Source: Locusta migratoria (lineage: Eukaryota > Arthropoda > Insecta > Orthoptera > Acrididae). Taken from it: a DNA stretch of 64,000 nt. The position numbers and the translations under genes are program-made. Positions 22,515 to 33,878 of the stretch are shown here, in pieces. Under the pieces are notes generated by a model. It ran no database searches. It was given only the letters and a program-made list of their open reading frames with translations, and was not told where the DNA came from. The DNA is taken from the NCBI GenBank assembly GCA_026315105.1, contig CM048744.1:980337721-980401720 (forward strand), read 5' to 3'. Numbering within the stretch: the stretch's first letter is position 1; each line of letters begins with the position of its first letter.

Positions 22515-22954
22515 ACGTGTCCCTCGAAGAGTGCTTTAGTTTAATCGCATTCTTTAACAACTGTTTTACGTTATGTAAACAACGTTCATACTGTTATTTA
22601 CAAGACATGTACCGTCATATAATATTTGGTTATAGTATATTTTTGTTTCTTCAGAATACAGTTATAACGCAGCAAACTAAAAATATCTTTTAGTGTCGGA
22701 ATATTAAAGTTATTCACTTTAGATGTCGAACACTTCCAGTTCCAACTATCACTCCGTTAACTGTCATCGAGCGATCATAATCGCGGCTGAAAATTTTCAC
22801 ATGTCGCCGAAGTAAAAAATCGCACTGACGTGTATTACGGCCCACTTTAGATTTGTAGTTTTATAAGATTTTGGAAACATTTTGGACCAAAATAATAATA
22901 TAAACAATAAAAAATTAATAAGTGTGTGAAACCCTTTCAGGAAAAAAAGTTTTA
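22515..22954. other. AT-rich spacer with Tc1-terminus-like motif
   Basis: No gene is seen. CGGAATATTAAAGTTA at about 22697-22712 resembles the right terminus of the adjacent Tc1-like element and may be a remnant of a related copy. Confidence 0.35.
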
Positions 22955-23030
22955 GGTGGTGACGGGTTTTGAACCACTGACCTTCAGCGTCACAGTTCAA
23001 GGCAGTGCCCACTACGCTACAGCCAACACT
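22955..23030 (-). repeat. tRNA-like sequence
   Basis: The minus strand reads TGTTGGCTGTAGCGTAGTGG (A-box-like) and, 40 bp on, TGGTTCAAAACCCGTCACC (B-box-like) followed by ACC. A tRNA pseudogene or the head of a SINE fits. A clean cloverleaf is not evident. Confidence 0.5.
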
Positions 23031-23830
23031 TCGAAGTTGCGGTCTTTAATATCATACTATTCATGACCGTCGTTAGCTGATGCTAATATGGCATTTGATG
23101 GCATTTGTAGACACTAGTCTATCATTTATCGTACGAAGAACGACGTGTGTGTGTTAATTCTTCAGTTCGCTATTGCTTTGAAATGACAACGTGTAAGTTA
23201 AAATAAGAAAATAATCAAATACGCAACGCAAGATGGCCTATGCCAGAGAGAGTTCTGGGCGAGGAATATCACGTGACATCTGCGAACGGCTGGTATCTCT
23301 CAAAGGATACGAGATACGAAAAAAACATAAGGGAAGAAAGCTGTAGAGAATCTTCTTCTCTACTAATTCGGTTATTCAATTTTAGCGTCAGATGAACAGT
23401 TTATATGCAATTAAAATTACATTACAAACGGCCTTTTTTTTTAATTACTGCAGTTTTTTTTGGCCCAAAAATTTGAAAAAGAGGTTCTGGTCTCTGGCGG
23501 CCTACAATTATGTCTGTAAAATTTGGTGTTGATCGGTTGAACGCTTTGTCTTAAAAACGGGGAATACGTTGGGGACAGACAGGTATACATCCCAAAATCG
23601 CCGTTATTTTTGCAAATATCTCATAAACGATACGAGATATGGAAAAAACATAAGAGAGCAAAGTTGTAGAGAATTTTCTCCTCTACAAATTGGGTTATTC
23701 AATTTTCGTGTCAGGTGAAGGGTTAAGCCGTTATTTTTATTTAAATTTCGAGCTGTCAAAAAAACGGTCGCAAAGGCCCACTTTTAGTGTTACTACCGTA
23801 ACCTAAAGCGGGTCAAAAGACAACTCCGTC
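23031..23830. other. noncoding stretch with two imperfect direct repeats
   Basis: A block beginning GATACGAGATA and reading on through AAAAAACATAAG, GTAGAGAATnTTCTnCTCTAC and GGTTATTCAATTTT occurs at about 23303-23385 and again at about 23630-23710. The sequence between them is not repeated. No protein or terminal repeat is seen. Confidence 0.5.
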
Positions 23831-24043
23831 GCCGCGGCGGAGTGGCCGAGCGCATTGAGGCGGTATGCTCCGATGCGCGAGGCCGTTGCCAGTCGGAGAT
23901 GAGAATCCCCCCCCCCCCCCACCTTGGGCATAGATGTCGGTTCTGTCTTCAGTATAAGGTAGTTGATAAGTAGTTTGTAAGTTTAGGGACTGGTGACCCC
24001 TTAGTTAAGCCCCTTAAGCTTAACAATCATTTGAACATTTTTG
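23831..24043 (+). repeat. SINE family 1
   Basis: The A box GAGTGGCCGAGCGCATTGAGG is clear. The B-box region is damaged by a run of C (about 23907-23920), followed by TTGGGCATAGATG, TAAGTAGTTTGTAAGTTTAG, GGACTGGTGACCCC and the ATTTGAACATTTTTGA tail. Confidence 0.88.
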
Positions 24044-24554
24044 AACCTCCGTCAATGCAACGCCCTTTCTCAACTAGGGCATAGCTAGTCGCAAGGCGTC
24101 GTCGCCCCTGCGCAGAAACGCATTCTCGAGTTGTGCGCAGGGGGAGTCCACTTCTTTGTTTCGGAGAATCGGCCGTCTGCTGGGCTGTGCGCTTCGTCCC
24201 CTGTTAGGTTGCCAAGTGCAACCAGTAGCCAACACGCTACTGAGGAGGCCGCTCCTTACGAACAAGGGGATGGATTCTCCCAGTGCCCAAGTCGAGAAAG
24301 CAGGAGCCAGGACTTCTTGTGCAAACTCTACGCTGTGCTACAGCCAGGTCAACCTCGGTGCATTTTGTGGATGTTGACAAATTCGTTTAACATTCGAACA
24401 AGTGCATCTAGACATATGATTAATTAAAACGTCGTTTATCATTCGTATATATCCACCAAAAAAGTTTCAGTTCAGAAGTTCATTTCTGAAGTAAGCCGAA
24501 GATTAGTATGTTCACTACTTCCTGGTACACATTTGTACAACCATAACATGCAAA
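24044..24554. other. no recognisable feature
   Basis: The GC-rich first 300 bp contain small ORFs on both strands without known motifs. No transposon signature is seen before the RTE fragment at 24555. Confidence 0.35.
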
Positions 24555-24745
24555 TGGTAGTAGATGAGTCTGTTTACTTGGGTAGTAAAGTAACATATGA
24601 CAGTCGCAGTACACAGGATATAAAATGCAGAATGCCAATGGGAAGAAAAGGAATTGACTAACATCAAATATTAATTTAAGTATAAGGAAGTCTTTTCTGA
24701 AGGCATTTGTGTGGAGAGTTACTTTGTACGGGAGTGAAAAATGGA

Positions 24746-25421
24746 CACTGGTATAATTTCAGCTACATATAATACTAGTAAGACATACCAGTGTCTAATT
24801 AATAAGATAAAACATATCTCTGTCACAGAGCCAAGTACAACTTCTTTAACCACTTGAGAGCTCCCTGACTGACTATATAGAGTTCGGTCATCCCTCCTGA
24901 GAATGATCGTAATGGGCAATTAGTAATTATGTGGGTCATCATTTGTATGTCAGCTCCACAGTCACATGATTGGTCGTCTGTCTGTCCCCATTTGAATTTC
25001 CAATAGTTACAGCGACCAACACCAGTTCGGAAACGGTTGATCAAAGACCATTCTCTCCTGGGAAGGTCCATTCCTTGGAGCTGCTTAGAGGGATCGTCTA
25101 TCCAGAAGCTGTTTTTTTCCATTAAACGAATCCCAAATTCTTGCCCAGTTTGATTTAGGCGAGAAGTCACTCTCATGTAGTTGCACAGCTGTTTTAAGAG
25201 GTGGTTTACGTGATTTCAGCCGGCTTACCGGTGGTGGAAGGTCTTGCAGGATAGGAAGCTCAGAGTGGACAAGATCTTATAATACTTTCTCATTAAGGCT
25301 TCCTTCCGTCTTAGATCAGGAGCAGCGATGGTGCATAATATTGGGAGCCATTGAAGTGGTGTAGCCATCCCAGCTATGTCAGTTACCAAGACAATCCAGA
25401 ATGGCTCTTGTCAGGGCCAAC
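24746..25421 (-). mobile_element. LINE C-terminal fragment inserted in the RTE copy (family D)
   Basis: The frame 24823-25176 encodes RREWSLINRFRTGVGRCNYW and SCDCGADIQMMTHIITNCP. This is the conserved cysteine/histidine C terminus (C-x-C, H, C) of several insect LINE clades, followed by a stop and a short 3' UTR. Upstream frames to 25421 hold decayed sequence such as RLKSRKPP. A 6-bp direct repeat, ATGGAC (24740-24745 and 25422-25427), flanks the insertion. RT is missing through 5' truncation. Confidence 0.75.
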
Positions 25422-25635
25422 ATGGACGATAAACAGTGCGGACAGGAAGAGAATAAAGGCTTTTGAAATGTGGTGCTACAGAAGAATGCTGAAGATTAGG
25501 TCGATGGATCCCGACTGATGAGGAGGTACTGAACAGAATGGGGGAAAAAGGAATTTCTAGCATACCTTGACTAAAAGAAGGGATCACTTGGTAGGACACA
25601 ATCTTAGACATCAAGGAATTGTGAATTTAGCACTG

Positions 25636-25638
<3 letters not shown>

Positions 25639-25699
<61 letters not shown>

Positions 25700-25720
25700 T
25701 GCATGCGTGGGGGGGGGGGG
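25639..25720. repeat. (GT)n(GCGT)n and poly-G microsatellite
   Basis: A 42-bp GT run, then GCGT units, then 12 G. It starts within the RTE copy at a natural GTGTGTGG of the element, so the repeat probably grew from that seed. Confidence 0.92.
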
Positions 25721-27189
25721 TGCGAGCGTGAAGGTCGGGGTGAGAGTTTAAAATAGGGAAAGATTAATTTTTAAAACTCACAACCACCAACTGCGAACCA
25801 AATTCCTAAAAATGCAAAAACACTGGAACTGTGATTGCGACTGTTTGACTCGTTTTCTAGGGGATGATATCACACGTTCGCAGCTTCCCTTCCGTGCATA
25901 TGATTAACAAAACAAATTCATAATAAAATCAAATTCATGAGAGAAAAGGGTGTACTAACTACTATTTTTGAAAACACGTGAAAGTTCACTTTGTTGTTTA
26001 TTTCACAATATTAGAACCCTGTGGCTGATACGTCTGTACGTCGACACATTTATCAAATAAAGTTATAGCTCATGAGCCCCCAGACAAAAATGAATATTTG
26101 TCGCAAATTGTTTTCACACCATGTGGCTGTCTCAAACACCGTTCATGTTCATGCCTATGCGACGACACGTGTTACATTAACAAATCACAGTCACTTTAAT
26201 TCAATGCGATGCACACCTTGTTCCACCGGCTAAATATTCACAAACACACAGTAGCACTCGATACAACTTGGTGGAGTCTAAGACGAGCACCCACACGTGG
26301 CGATTGCTACACACAAATCTATAACCTCTACCTCGAGATCCACATGCCGACTGATGCAGAGCGATGCCGCCCGGCCAGCTACCCCACGTGCTTCCGAGTC
26401 GTCGCGCGCGCGAAGCTCAACTGCCGGGGTTTTTTCCCATACGTCATCAACTTCCCCATGTGAGCTGTTCTAACCGATTTGCCAACGTACAGCGCTCAGC
26501 CAATACATTTCTAAAACTTTACTTAAAATCAAAATAATTACGCTATACATTAAATAAATTATCTTCTTAGGTTTTTATATTGGTATGAACATACTTTGTA
26601 CTATTTATCATAATCGTGAAATTTCTTATGTCACAGATAAGTCATTTAACTGAATACTTCAAGATCAAATACACAAGATTAATTGAAAATAAAATGAGAA
26701 ATAGTTAATATATTATGCCAGATGTGACTATATCAGCTAATGTATTGTTTATTTATCAACAGGCTATTTTGTAATGAGGGACTTAAAGGTTCCTAACTGC
26801 ATCGTATTACTTCAAATGCCAGTAGTATTAGAATATTTTATTTCACGCTGTGCACTGCACTGTGCCTGGCACTCGCCATTGTCCCTCTCTCCCCTCACCG
26901 GAAACGAACCTGGAAAATCCTAAGCTGGAACAAGCCACCAACGTCGGCCTGCTCGCTGGCCTCCCGTCAGCTACAAGCACACAGCAAATCTCAACGTGGA
27001 GAATCTCTACCTATGGCCTAACTGTAAATGTTGTCACCCAACTTTGTACATACATTGCTACCATAATTAATAAGATTAAAATGGTGTAACATTTAGTGCT
27101 TTGGCATGGGCAATGTTTGCAGTGAACTTCATACTGTTTAATTATCAAATGCTATTAATTACCAATATTTCTATTGGGCGGTAATCTTA
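25721..27189. other. 1.5-kb block separating two RTE pieces, unclassified
   Basis: This block is absent from other RTE copies, so it was inserted or grew from the adjacent repeat. I find no transposon protein, no inverted termini and no clear tail. The 84-codon ORF at 26209-26463 has no recognisable motif. Confidence 0.4.
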
Positions 27190-27357
27190 CAGGGAGGGGG
27201 GATAGCAGAGGGAGACCAAGAGACGCGTATAGTAAGCAGATTCAAGTGGATGTGGTTTGCCGTTCTTATGAGGAGATGGAAAGGCTTTCTCGGGATAGAG
27301 TAGGGTGGAGAGCCTGCATCAAAAAATCTCCGGACTGAAGACCATAACAACAACAAC

Positions 27358-28235
27358 ACCCAAATAATTTTCGATATTTTCTGGGCCGGGATTTGTATAC
27401 TACTGTAAAGTGTTAACCAACTACATTGAAATGTAATGAGTAATCTACGGGACCGCCTCCTTTACCTCAGAGACAGCTATACTCGGAACACTGGAAGGTC
27501 TTTCATTTTTGCTTTTTACATGACGAATAGCCCATGAGCGTTTTTAGATATTCCGGTTCCAACCTGGCAAACTACCTGATAAATTACTGCGAACTGTTAA
27601 TAATAATGTGACAATTTTGTAATTAAACCGTGCGTAGGCAGTCTTTGCGCCAGCAAAAGCAAAATATGACTTATTCCACTTCTTCCGTCGCAATGAGGAA
27701 TAATTAAACAGGATAATTATTTTTTTTCCTCTTCGTTAAATAGCAATTAGGTTGCGATAAACGAATTCCGGTATACGATACTGCCTCAAATTAAAAATAA
27801 ACAACTGACAGCTTCGATATATTAAATGAAATGGGAAATATTCAAATGAAAACGACACAAACAAAACGAAAATATATTGTTCATTTCAAAACAAATAGGC
27901 ATAACCGATAATGTATTTAGTCGATGTAGCTCCGTACTATGTTGGCGTTTGGGACTGTGGAAACGTACAATTCGAAAGAGGCAAATGGACGGCGAGTAAT
28001 GTTTTTCTTCAGGGTTCCGAAACAATGAAAATCTCATCGAACGATACTGGGACTGTTGAACAATGTGTGAGGACCGCACGATACGAGCAGAGGTTATTTT
28101 ATATTTATTCTGGGGTTGTAATTTGAATAGTTGCAACTATTTATTCACACCCGCTACAAAAGCGTTATATGTTTACAACTGTTACTGTCCTTCAGAGTAG
28201 CGTTGTGTAGAACCCGTTGCCAGCGATTTGGAAGG
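27358..28235. other. no recognisable feature
   Basis: AT-rich sequence. The small ORFs at 27822-28136 on both strands look random. Confidence 0.4.
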
Positions 28236-29221
28236 CGTGGTATACAGTTAGCAAAGCCTGTTCTGTTGAAGGTGCGAATGGAGCTGTCTGCCTGTCGAAT
28301 TTGCGATTGGATAGGGGATTTCCTTCAGAGAAGACACAGTTCGTAGTAATCGATGTGACGTATCGACTAAAACAGAGGTGATATCGAGCGTTCCACATGG
28401 TAGTGTTATTGGTCGTCTGCTGTTCCTTATTTACATAAACGATTTAGGGGAAAGTGACGGCGTCATTTACCGTCTAGTGAAATCATCTGAATATCAAAAC
28501 CAACTGCAGAACGATCTAAATAAGATATCACTATGGAGTAAAAATTGGCAATTGACTCTAAATAATGAGAAGTGTGAAGTCCTCCACATGAGTAGGAAAA
28601 GAAATACGTTAAACTTTGTTTACAAGATAAATCAGTCAAAAGTGAAGGAAAACTTAAAGTGGAAAGAACACATAGATAATGTCGTGGGAAAGGCGAACCA
28701 GAGACTGCGATTTATAGGCAGAACCCTTAAAACATGCAACAGAACTACAAAAGAAACTGCATACACTACGCTTGTCCGTCCATTTTTGGAGTATCCCACA
28801 CTGTGGGATCCTTATCGGGTGGGTTTGGCGGAGGACATCGAAAGACTCCAGAGAAGGGCAGCTCGTTTCGTATTGTCACGATACAGGGGAGACAGCGTTG
28901 CGGAAATGATACAGGATCTGGGAAAGGAATAACTACAACAACGGCGTTTATTGCTGCGGCGTGGGATACTTACGAAACTACGATCGCCAACATTCTCCTC
29001 CGAATGCAAAAATATATTGTTGATCCCCATGTACATAGGTAGAAATGATCATCACAATAAAATACGAGAAATCGGAGCTCGAACGGAAATCTTCAGGTAT
29101 TCTTTCTTTCCGCGCACTATTCGAGAATGCAGTGGGAGATAAATAGTATAATGGTGGTTCGATGAATCCTCTGCCAGACGCTTAAATTTGATTTGCAGAG
29201 TATCCCATGTTCTGAAGTAAC
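28236..29221 (+). mobile_element. CR1/jockey-like LINE family A, copy 4
   Basis: RT coding starts at about 28290 (RICDWIGDFL) with stops, then continues in frame 28378-28932. The run NDLGESDGVIYRLVKS shows that the segment encoding NxSSLRLFADD, the catalytic motif, has been deleted in frame. A second small deletion removes the VNSTKYLGIT block. The C terminus and UTR continue to the signature CTCTGCCAGACGCTTAAATT at 29170 and end at CCCATGT. The 3' end abuts a mariner pseudogene. Confidence 0.83.
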
Positions 29222-30400
29222 TGCCACGAAGTGGTTCCTTCATACAGCAAGTCAAATCAGTCACAAGGACTTAGGTCCGGGGAGTATGGTGGATGGTTCA
29301 GTACTTCCCAGTCGCATCGATCGCTCAGAGCAGCCACAGCTTGCGCTGTTTTCTCCCGCGCATTGTTGTGCAAAATGGTGGGTGGGTTGCGCAGGAAGTG
29401 TTGTCGGTTCTTTCGCAAAGCTGGTTGCAGGTGATGATCCAAAAACAAACTGTAACACTCTGCACTGGCGGTTTGCTGTGCAGGAACGATAACACCATGA
29501 CTATCGTACACAAGAATGCCAATAACTTTCACCATACTGGGGCTCTGACGCACTTTCGACTTTCGCGGCGACCCATAATGATCTACATCTACATCTACAT
29601 GGGATACTCTGCAAATCACATTTAAGTGCCTGGCAGAGGGTTCATCGAACCACCGTTATACTATTTATGTCCCATTCCATTCTCGAATAACGTGCGGGAA
29701 GAAAGAACACCTGAATCTCTCTGTTTGAGCTCTGATTTCTAGTATTTTATTTTGATGATCTTCTACCTGTGCAAGTTGGAGTCAAAAATATATAGGAAAA
29801 TGTTGGCGATTGTAGTTTCGTAAGTAGCCCACGCCGCAGCGATAAGCGCCGTTCTTGTAATGATTCCCATCGCAGATCCTGAATCATTTCCGTAACGCTG
29901 TCTGCCCTGTATCGTGACAATACAAAACGAGCTGCCCTTCTTTGGACTCTTTCGATGTCCTCCGTCAAACCCACCTGATAAGGATCCCACACTGGGCAGC
30001 AATATTCCAAAAATGGACGGACAAGCGTAGTGTATGCAGTCTCTTTAGTAGTTCTGTTGCATGTTTTAGGGTTCTGCCAATTCGTTGGATTGGCGTTTCA
30101 GTTTTGGCTCGTACGATGTGGTCCATGTCTCATCCAGTGTTCGATACGGCGTAAGAGACACTCTTCTTCGCGCCCATAGTAGTCCAAGTGCTTCTGAGCA
30201 GCTTCGTAACGCATGCATTTCTGCATTTCCGTCATTTCAAGCGGAATCCATAGCGATGCAGTTTTTCGCATGCCCAGGCGTTCCTTCAGGATGCGTAGCA
30301 CAGTCTCGTGCAGAGGCGCCGAGTTTTGAAATCAGTGTGGGCGCTCTATATCACGGTTCACAAATGTTCGAAACCCACCCTCCTGAAAATCATGTTCATG
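29222..30400 (-). pseudogene. mariner transposase pseudogene split by a LINE
   Basis: Minus-strand frames encode two halves of a mariner transposase. The N-terminal half lies at about 30335-30085: ERLGMRKTASLWIPLEMTE, then HLDYYGREEECLLRRI. The C-terminal half lies at 29580-29222: YGSPRKSKVRQSPSMVKV, then TILHNNAREKTAQAV, HPPYSPDLSPCD and KEPLRGSYF. The catalytic HDNA block reads HNNA, so the second Asp is Asn. LINE A copy 5 sits between the halves. The 3' end is cut by LINE A copy 4, and no terminal inverted repeats remain. Confidence 0.82.
29580..30083 (-). mobile_element. CR1/jockey-like LINE family A, copy 5 (nested in mariner)
   Basis: A 504-bp 5'-truncated 3' end. Minus-strand coding runs from NRTTKETAYTTLVRPFLEYC through VQRRAARFVLSRYRADSV to the C terminus with a small deletion at about 29795. 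The 3' UTR has CTCTGCCAGGCACTTAAATG and a clean (ATGTAG)n tail at 29580-29599. Sequence on both sides is one mariner gene, which proves the order of events. Confidence 0.88.
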
Positions 30401-30950
30401 CATTTTTGAATGAACAATACTTGATAAAAGTAAATAGGCAGTTCTCTGGCCTTTTAAAGATAGAAGGAAGAAAAGGAAAGCATGGCTGCATTAGGACACT
30501 ACAATAAAGCGATCTAATTGGCCGAAGTGAATATATTGATATAAGTGACATCCCACAACTTGTACACGACCAATGAAATAATTTTTCACTGTACACTAAT
30601 CTAACACTTTTTGTGCGAAGCTATTCTTTCTGACAAAAGCGTTTGGTAGAACACAATCACCAAGGTTTAAAGAAATCTGAAATATTTTGAGGTTTTGAAG
30701 TCTGACATCAAATTTTTTTGGTCAGTTCCAAGCAAGGGCAGTATACTTCATCGAAACTTTAATCACTTCTAGATAACTTCATGACATCTCTGACGGAATA
30801 TAGTCCAAGGTGTTTTTAAGCCTGAGGGAAAAGCATTACAAATTTCAACTGAATCTATAATTTTAATAAGGGAAGTGACAAAGACAAATGGAAATCGATT
30901 AACCTTAGCATCAGCATCAGATTCTCCAACCTAATTTCCTGAAAGAACAC
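30401..30950. other. no recognisable feature
   Basis: No supported ORF or repeat. The 140-codon ORF at 30085-30507 is mostly antisense of the mariner pseudogene. Confidence 0.4.
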
Positions 30951-31876
30951 AATTGAGTATTGGGAAGGGAGTGAGACAGGGTTGTAGCCTTTCTCCTATG
31001 TTATTCAATTTGTACATTGAACAAGCTATAAAGGAAAGCAAGGAGAAATTTGGTGAAGGAATAAAAGTTCAGGGGGAAGAATTAAAAACATTGCGTTTTG
31101 CCGACGACATAGTAATTCTGTCAGATACAGCAAAGGACCTGGAAGAGCAATTGAACGGAATGGACAGTGTGCTGAAAGGTGCATATAAAATGAACATTAA
31201 CAAGAGCAAAACTAGGGTAATGGAGTGCAGTGTAAGGAAATCAGGTGATGCTAAAGGAATTAGATTGGGAAACGAAGCAATAAAGGAGGTAGATGAGTTT
31301 TGTTACTTGGGCAGTAAAATAACAAATGATGGTCGCAGTACAGAGGATATAAAATGCAGAATGGCAATGGGTAGAAAAGCGTTTTTGAAAAAGAGAAATT
31401 TGTTAACATCGAATATTGAATTAAGCCTAAGGAAGTCCTTTCTGAGGGCATTTGTATGGAGTGTTGCCTTGTATGGGAGTGAGACATGGACGATAAACAG
31501 TGCGGACAGGAAGAGGAGTGAGGCTTTTGAAATATGGTGCTACAGAAGAATGCTGAAGATTAGGTGGGTGGATCGCGTAACTAATGAGGAGGTACTGAAC
31601 AGAATTGGGGAGAAAAGAAATTTCTGGCATACCTTGACTAAAAGAAGGGATAGATTGGTGGGACACATTCTTAGACATCAAGGAATTGTGAATTTAGCAT
31701 TAGAGGGAAGTGTGTGGGGTAAAAACCGCAGAGGAAGACAAAGAGATGGATACAGTAAGCAGATTCAGACAGATGTAGGTTGCCGTTCTTATGTGGAGAT
31801 GAAGAGGCTTGCTCAGGATAGGTTATCGTGGAGAGCTGCATCAAACCAGTCTCCGGACTGAAGACCACAACAACAA
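30951..31876 (+). mobile_element. RTE-type LINE, 5'-truncated, ORF 3' part open
   Basis: A 302-codon frame (30953-31861) covers RT motif B (GKGVRQGCSLSPMLFNLY), motif C with intact FADD (LRFADDIVILSD) and the full C-terminal region ending ...RAASNQSPD. The short 3' UTR GACTGAAGACCACAACAACA gives a minimal AAC tail. It uses the MECSVRKS wording shared with the 41-kb copy rather than the MECGLRKS of the 60.6-kb copy, so there are two subfamilies. The open frame suggests a fairly recent insertion, but endonuclease and RT fingers are missing. An 8-bp CCTGAAAG repeat at 30938 and 31886 is a weak target-duplication candidate. Confidence 0.88.
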
Positions 31877-32123
31877 GTAGGTACACCTGAAAGGTCAAAA
31901 GGACCGGCGTGCTTCAGGATGAATAAAGCTAGCATAGTGGCTAAAACACTGACTCTCAACTACTCGCTTGTGGACCCGCGTACAAAACTGATCATTTCTT
32001 TCACGTATGAAATATCGTCTCTAACTGTGGTCACGTTTTGCATTCCCTCTTGACTCATTAGGTAGGTTTTCATTTTTACCGATTTATACAATTTTATTTG
32101 CCACCTCAGTTTTATGTGGGTGT

Positions 32124-32490
32124 TCAGCACCGCCAAAAAGTTCTTGGGGGGTGCACGAGCCGCGGAGCAGCCACGGAGTCGGCGCCCTTGGCCGCATGCG
32201 CTAATCCGGCTTCTTGGGCGAGCTCACGAATCGCCTGGCGTCGCTCACTGTCCACTACCGCGGCAGCAGTCCGCGCTTCCTCTTCAGAGACGCTAGGACG
32301 ACCTGCCCGATGCATGTCTGCCACATTTTATCGGCCTTCGTTGAAGGCTTTTGCCCAACGTGCCACTGTTCTGTTCGGCGATGCCGATTCCCCGCACGCC
32401 TCTTGAAGACCTCGGTGACACTGTCGTGCTGTACGACCCTTGGCACACTCAATGTCGATCCAACTCCTTTGTTCGTGTTTCGAAAATATA
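32124..32490 (-). pseudogene. mariner-type transposase N-terminal (helix-turn-helix) fragment
   Basis: On the minus strand the pieces read RSWIDIECAKGRTARQCHRG, EACGESASPNRTVARWAKAF and, after a stop, HRAGRPSVSEEEARTAAAV and RRQAIRELAQEAGLA. This is the order of the two helix-turn-helix units and the GRPS hinge of mariner transposases. There are no catalytic domain and no inverted repeats. LINE B copy 2 begins directly upstream of its start. Confidence 0.7.
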
Positions 32491-32496
32491 GCTTGC

Positions 32497-33878
32497 ATTT
32501 ATAGCGAGTCTTTAATTCAGCGCAAAGTTCCTAGTGATTGGGAAAAGGCGCAGGTGACTCCCGTGTATAAGAAAGGAAAGAGAACTGACCCATACAATTA
32601 CAGGCCAATATCGTTGACATCAGTTTCATGTAGAATTTTAGAGCATATTCTCAGTTCGAATATAGTAAAATTCCTTGAAACGGAAAAGCTTCTTTGCATG
32701 AATCAGCACGGGTTTAGGAAACATCGTTCATGTGAAACTCAGCTTGCCCTTTTCTCACATGACGTCTTGCGAGCCATGGACGAAGAACAACAGGCGGATT
32801 GTGTTTTTCTCGACTTCAAAAAGGCGTTCGACACGGTGCCACACTGCAGACTGCTAACGAAGATACGAGCTTATGGAATAGGTTCACAGATTTGTGACTG
32901 GCTGGAAGACTTCCTAAGTAATAGAATGCAGTACGTTGTTCTCGACGGCGAGTGTTCATCAGAGACGAGTGTATCGTCAGGCGTGTCCCAGGGGAGTGTG
33001 ATAGGACCGCTATTATTTTCTATCTATATAAATGATCTGATGGACAGAGTAAGTTGTAATTTGCGACTGTTTGCTGGTGATGCTGTGGTGTATGGAAGGT
33101 TGTCGTCTGTAACTGACTGTAATAGCATACAGGTTGACTTAGACAAAATTTCTAGTTGGTGCGAAGAATGGCAGCTAGCTCTCAATGTAGAAAAATGTAA
33201 GGTGATGCGTATGAGTAGAAAAAACAATCCTATAATGTTCGAATACAGCATCAGTAGTGAACGTCTTGATGCGGTCGCGTCGTTCAAATATCTAGGCGTA
33301 ACATTGCAGAGCGATATGAAATGGAACGAGCATGTAAGGACAGTTGTGAGTAAGGCGGACAGCAGACTTCGGTTTATTGGGAGAATTTTGGGAAGATGTA
33401 CTTCACCTGTAAAGGAGACCGCGTATAAAACGCTTGTACGACCACGTCTTGAGTATTGCTCAAGTATTTGGGACCCGCAGCAGATCGGTTTGAAGGAAGA
33501 CATAGAGGCGGTTCAGAGGCGAGCAGCTATATTTGTTACCGGTAGGTTCGACCAATGCGCGAGTGTCACGGAAATGCTCCGGCAACTCAATTGGGGATCG
33601 CTGGAAGAAAGACGACGTTCTTTTCGTGAATTTCTGTTAAGTAAATTTAGAGGGCCGGAATTTGAAGCTGAGTGTAGTACGATCTTGCTGCCGCCTACTT
33701 ACATTTCGCGTAAAGATCACAAAGACAAGAGAAATTAGGGCTCGTACGGAGGCATATAAGCAATCTTTTTTTCCCCGTTCAATTTGGGAGTGGAATAGGA
33801 AAGGAAATGCCTAGTAGTGGTACAGTGTACCCTCCGCCTCGCACCTTACGGTGAATTGCGGAGTATGTATGTAGATGT
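32497..33878 (+). mobile_element. LINE family B, copy 2 (near-complete RT)
   Basis: The 432-codon frame 32440-33738 (element-derived from about 32497) contains KAQVTPVYKKGKRTDPYNYR, QHGFRKHRSCETQLALF, motif A FLDFKKAFDTVPH, motif B GVSQGSVIGPLLF, motif C, YLGVTLQSDMKWNEH and the VQRRAAIFVTGRF block. Motif C reads FAGD, so one catalytic Asp is lost. A short deletion near 33730 shifts the last codons. The 3' UTR has ACGGTGAATTGCGGAGTATG and a (GTAGAT)n tail at about 33860. The N-terminal endonuclease is absent. Confidence 0.9.

Larger units (their letters stand above)
24555..27357 (+). mobile_element. RTE-type LINE copy broken into three pieces
   Basis: The C-terminal part of an RTE ORF and its tail are found as 24555-24745 (VDESVYLGSKVTYDSRST-like coding), 25422-25640 (from GGACGATAAACAGTGCGGAC to GTGAATTTAGCACTGGA) and 27190-27357 (from GCAGAGGGAGACCAAGAGAC to GACTGAAGACCATAACAACA). 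The pieces join almost exactly when compared with the intact copy at 60.6 kb. Only about 10 bp are lost at the second junction. Stops and frameshifts show that it is dead. Confidence 0.85.

Noticed and set aside
28131..28346. Separate gene upstream of LINE A copy 4
   Set aside because: The end of the frame is out-of-phase LINE A sequence and the start is AT-rich spacer.
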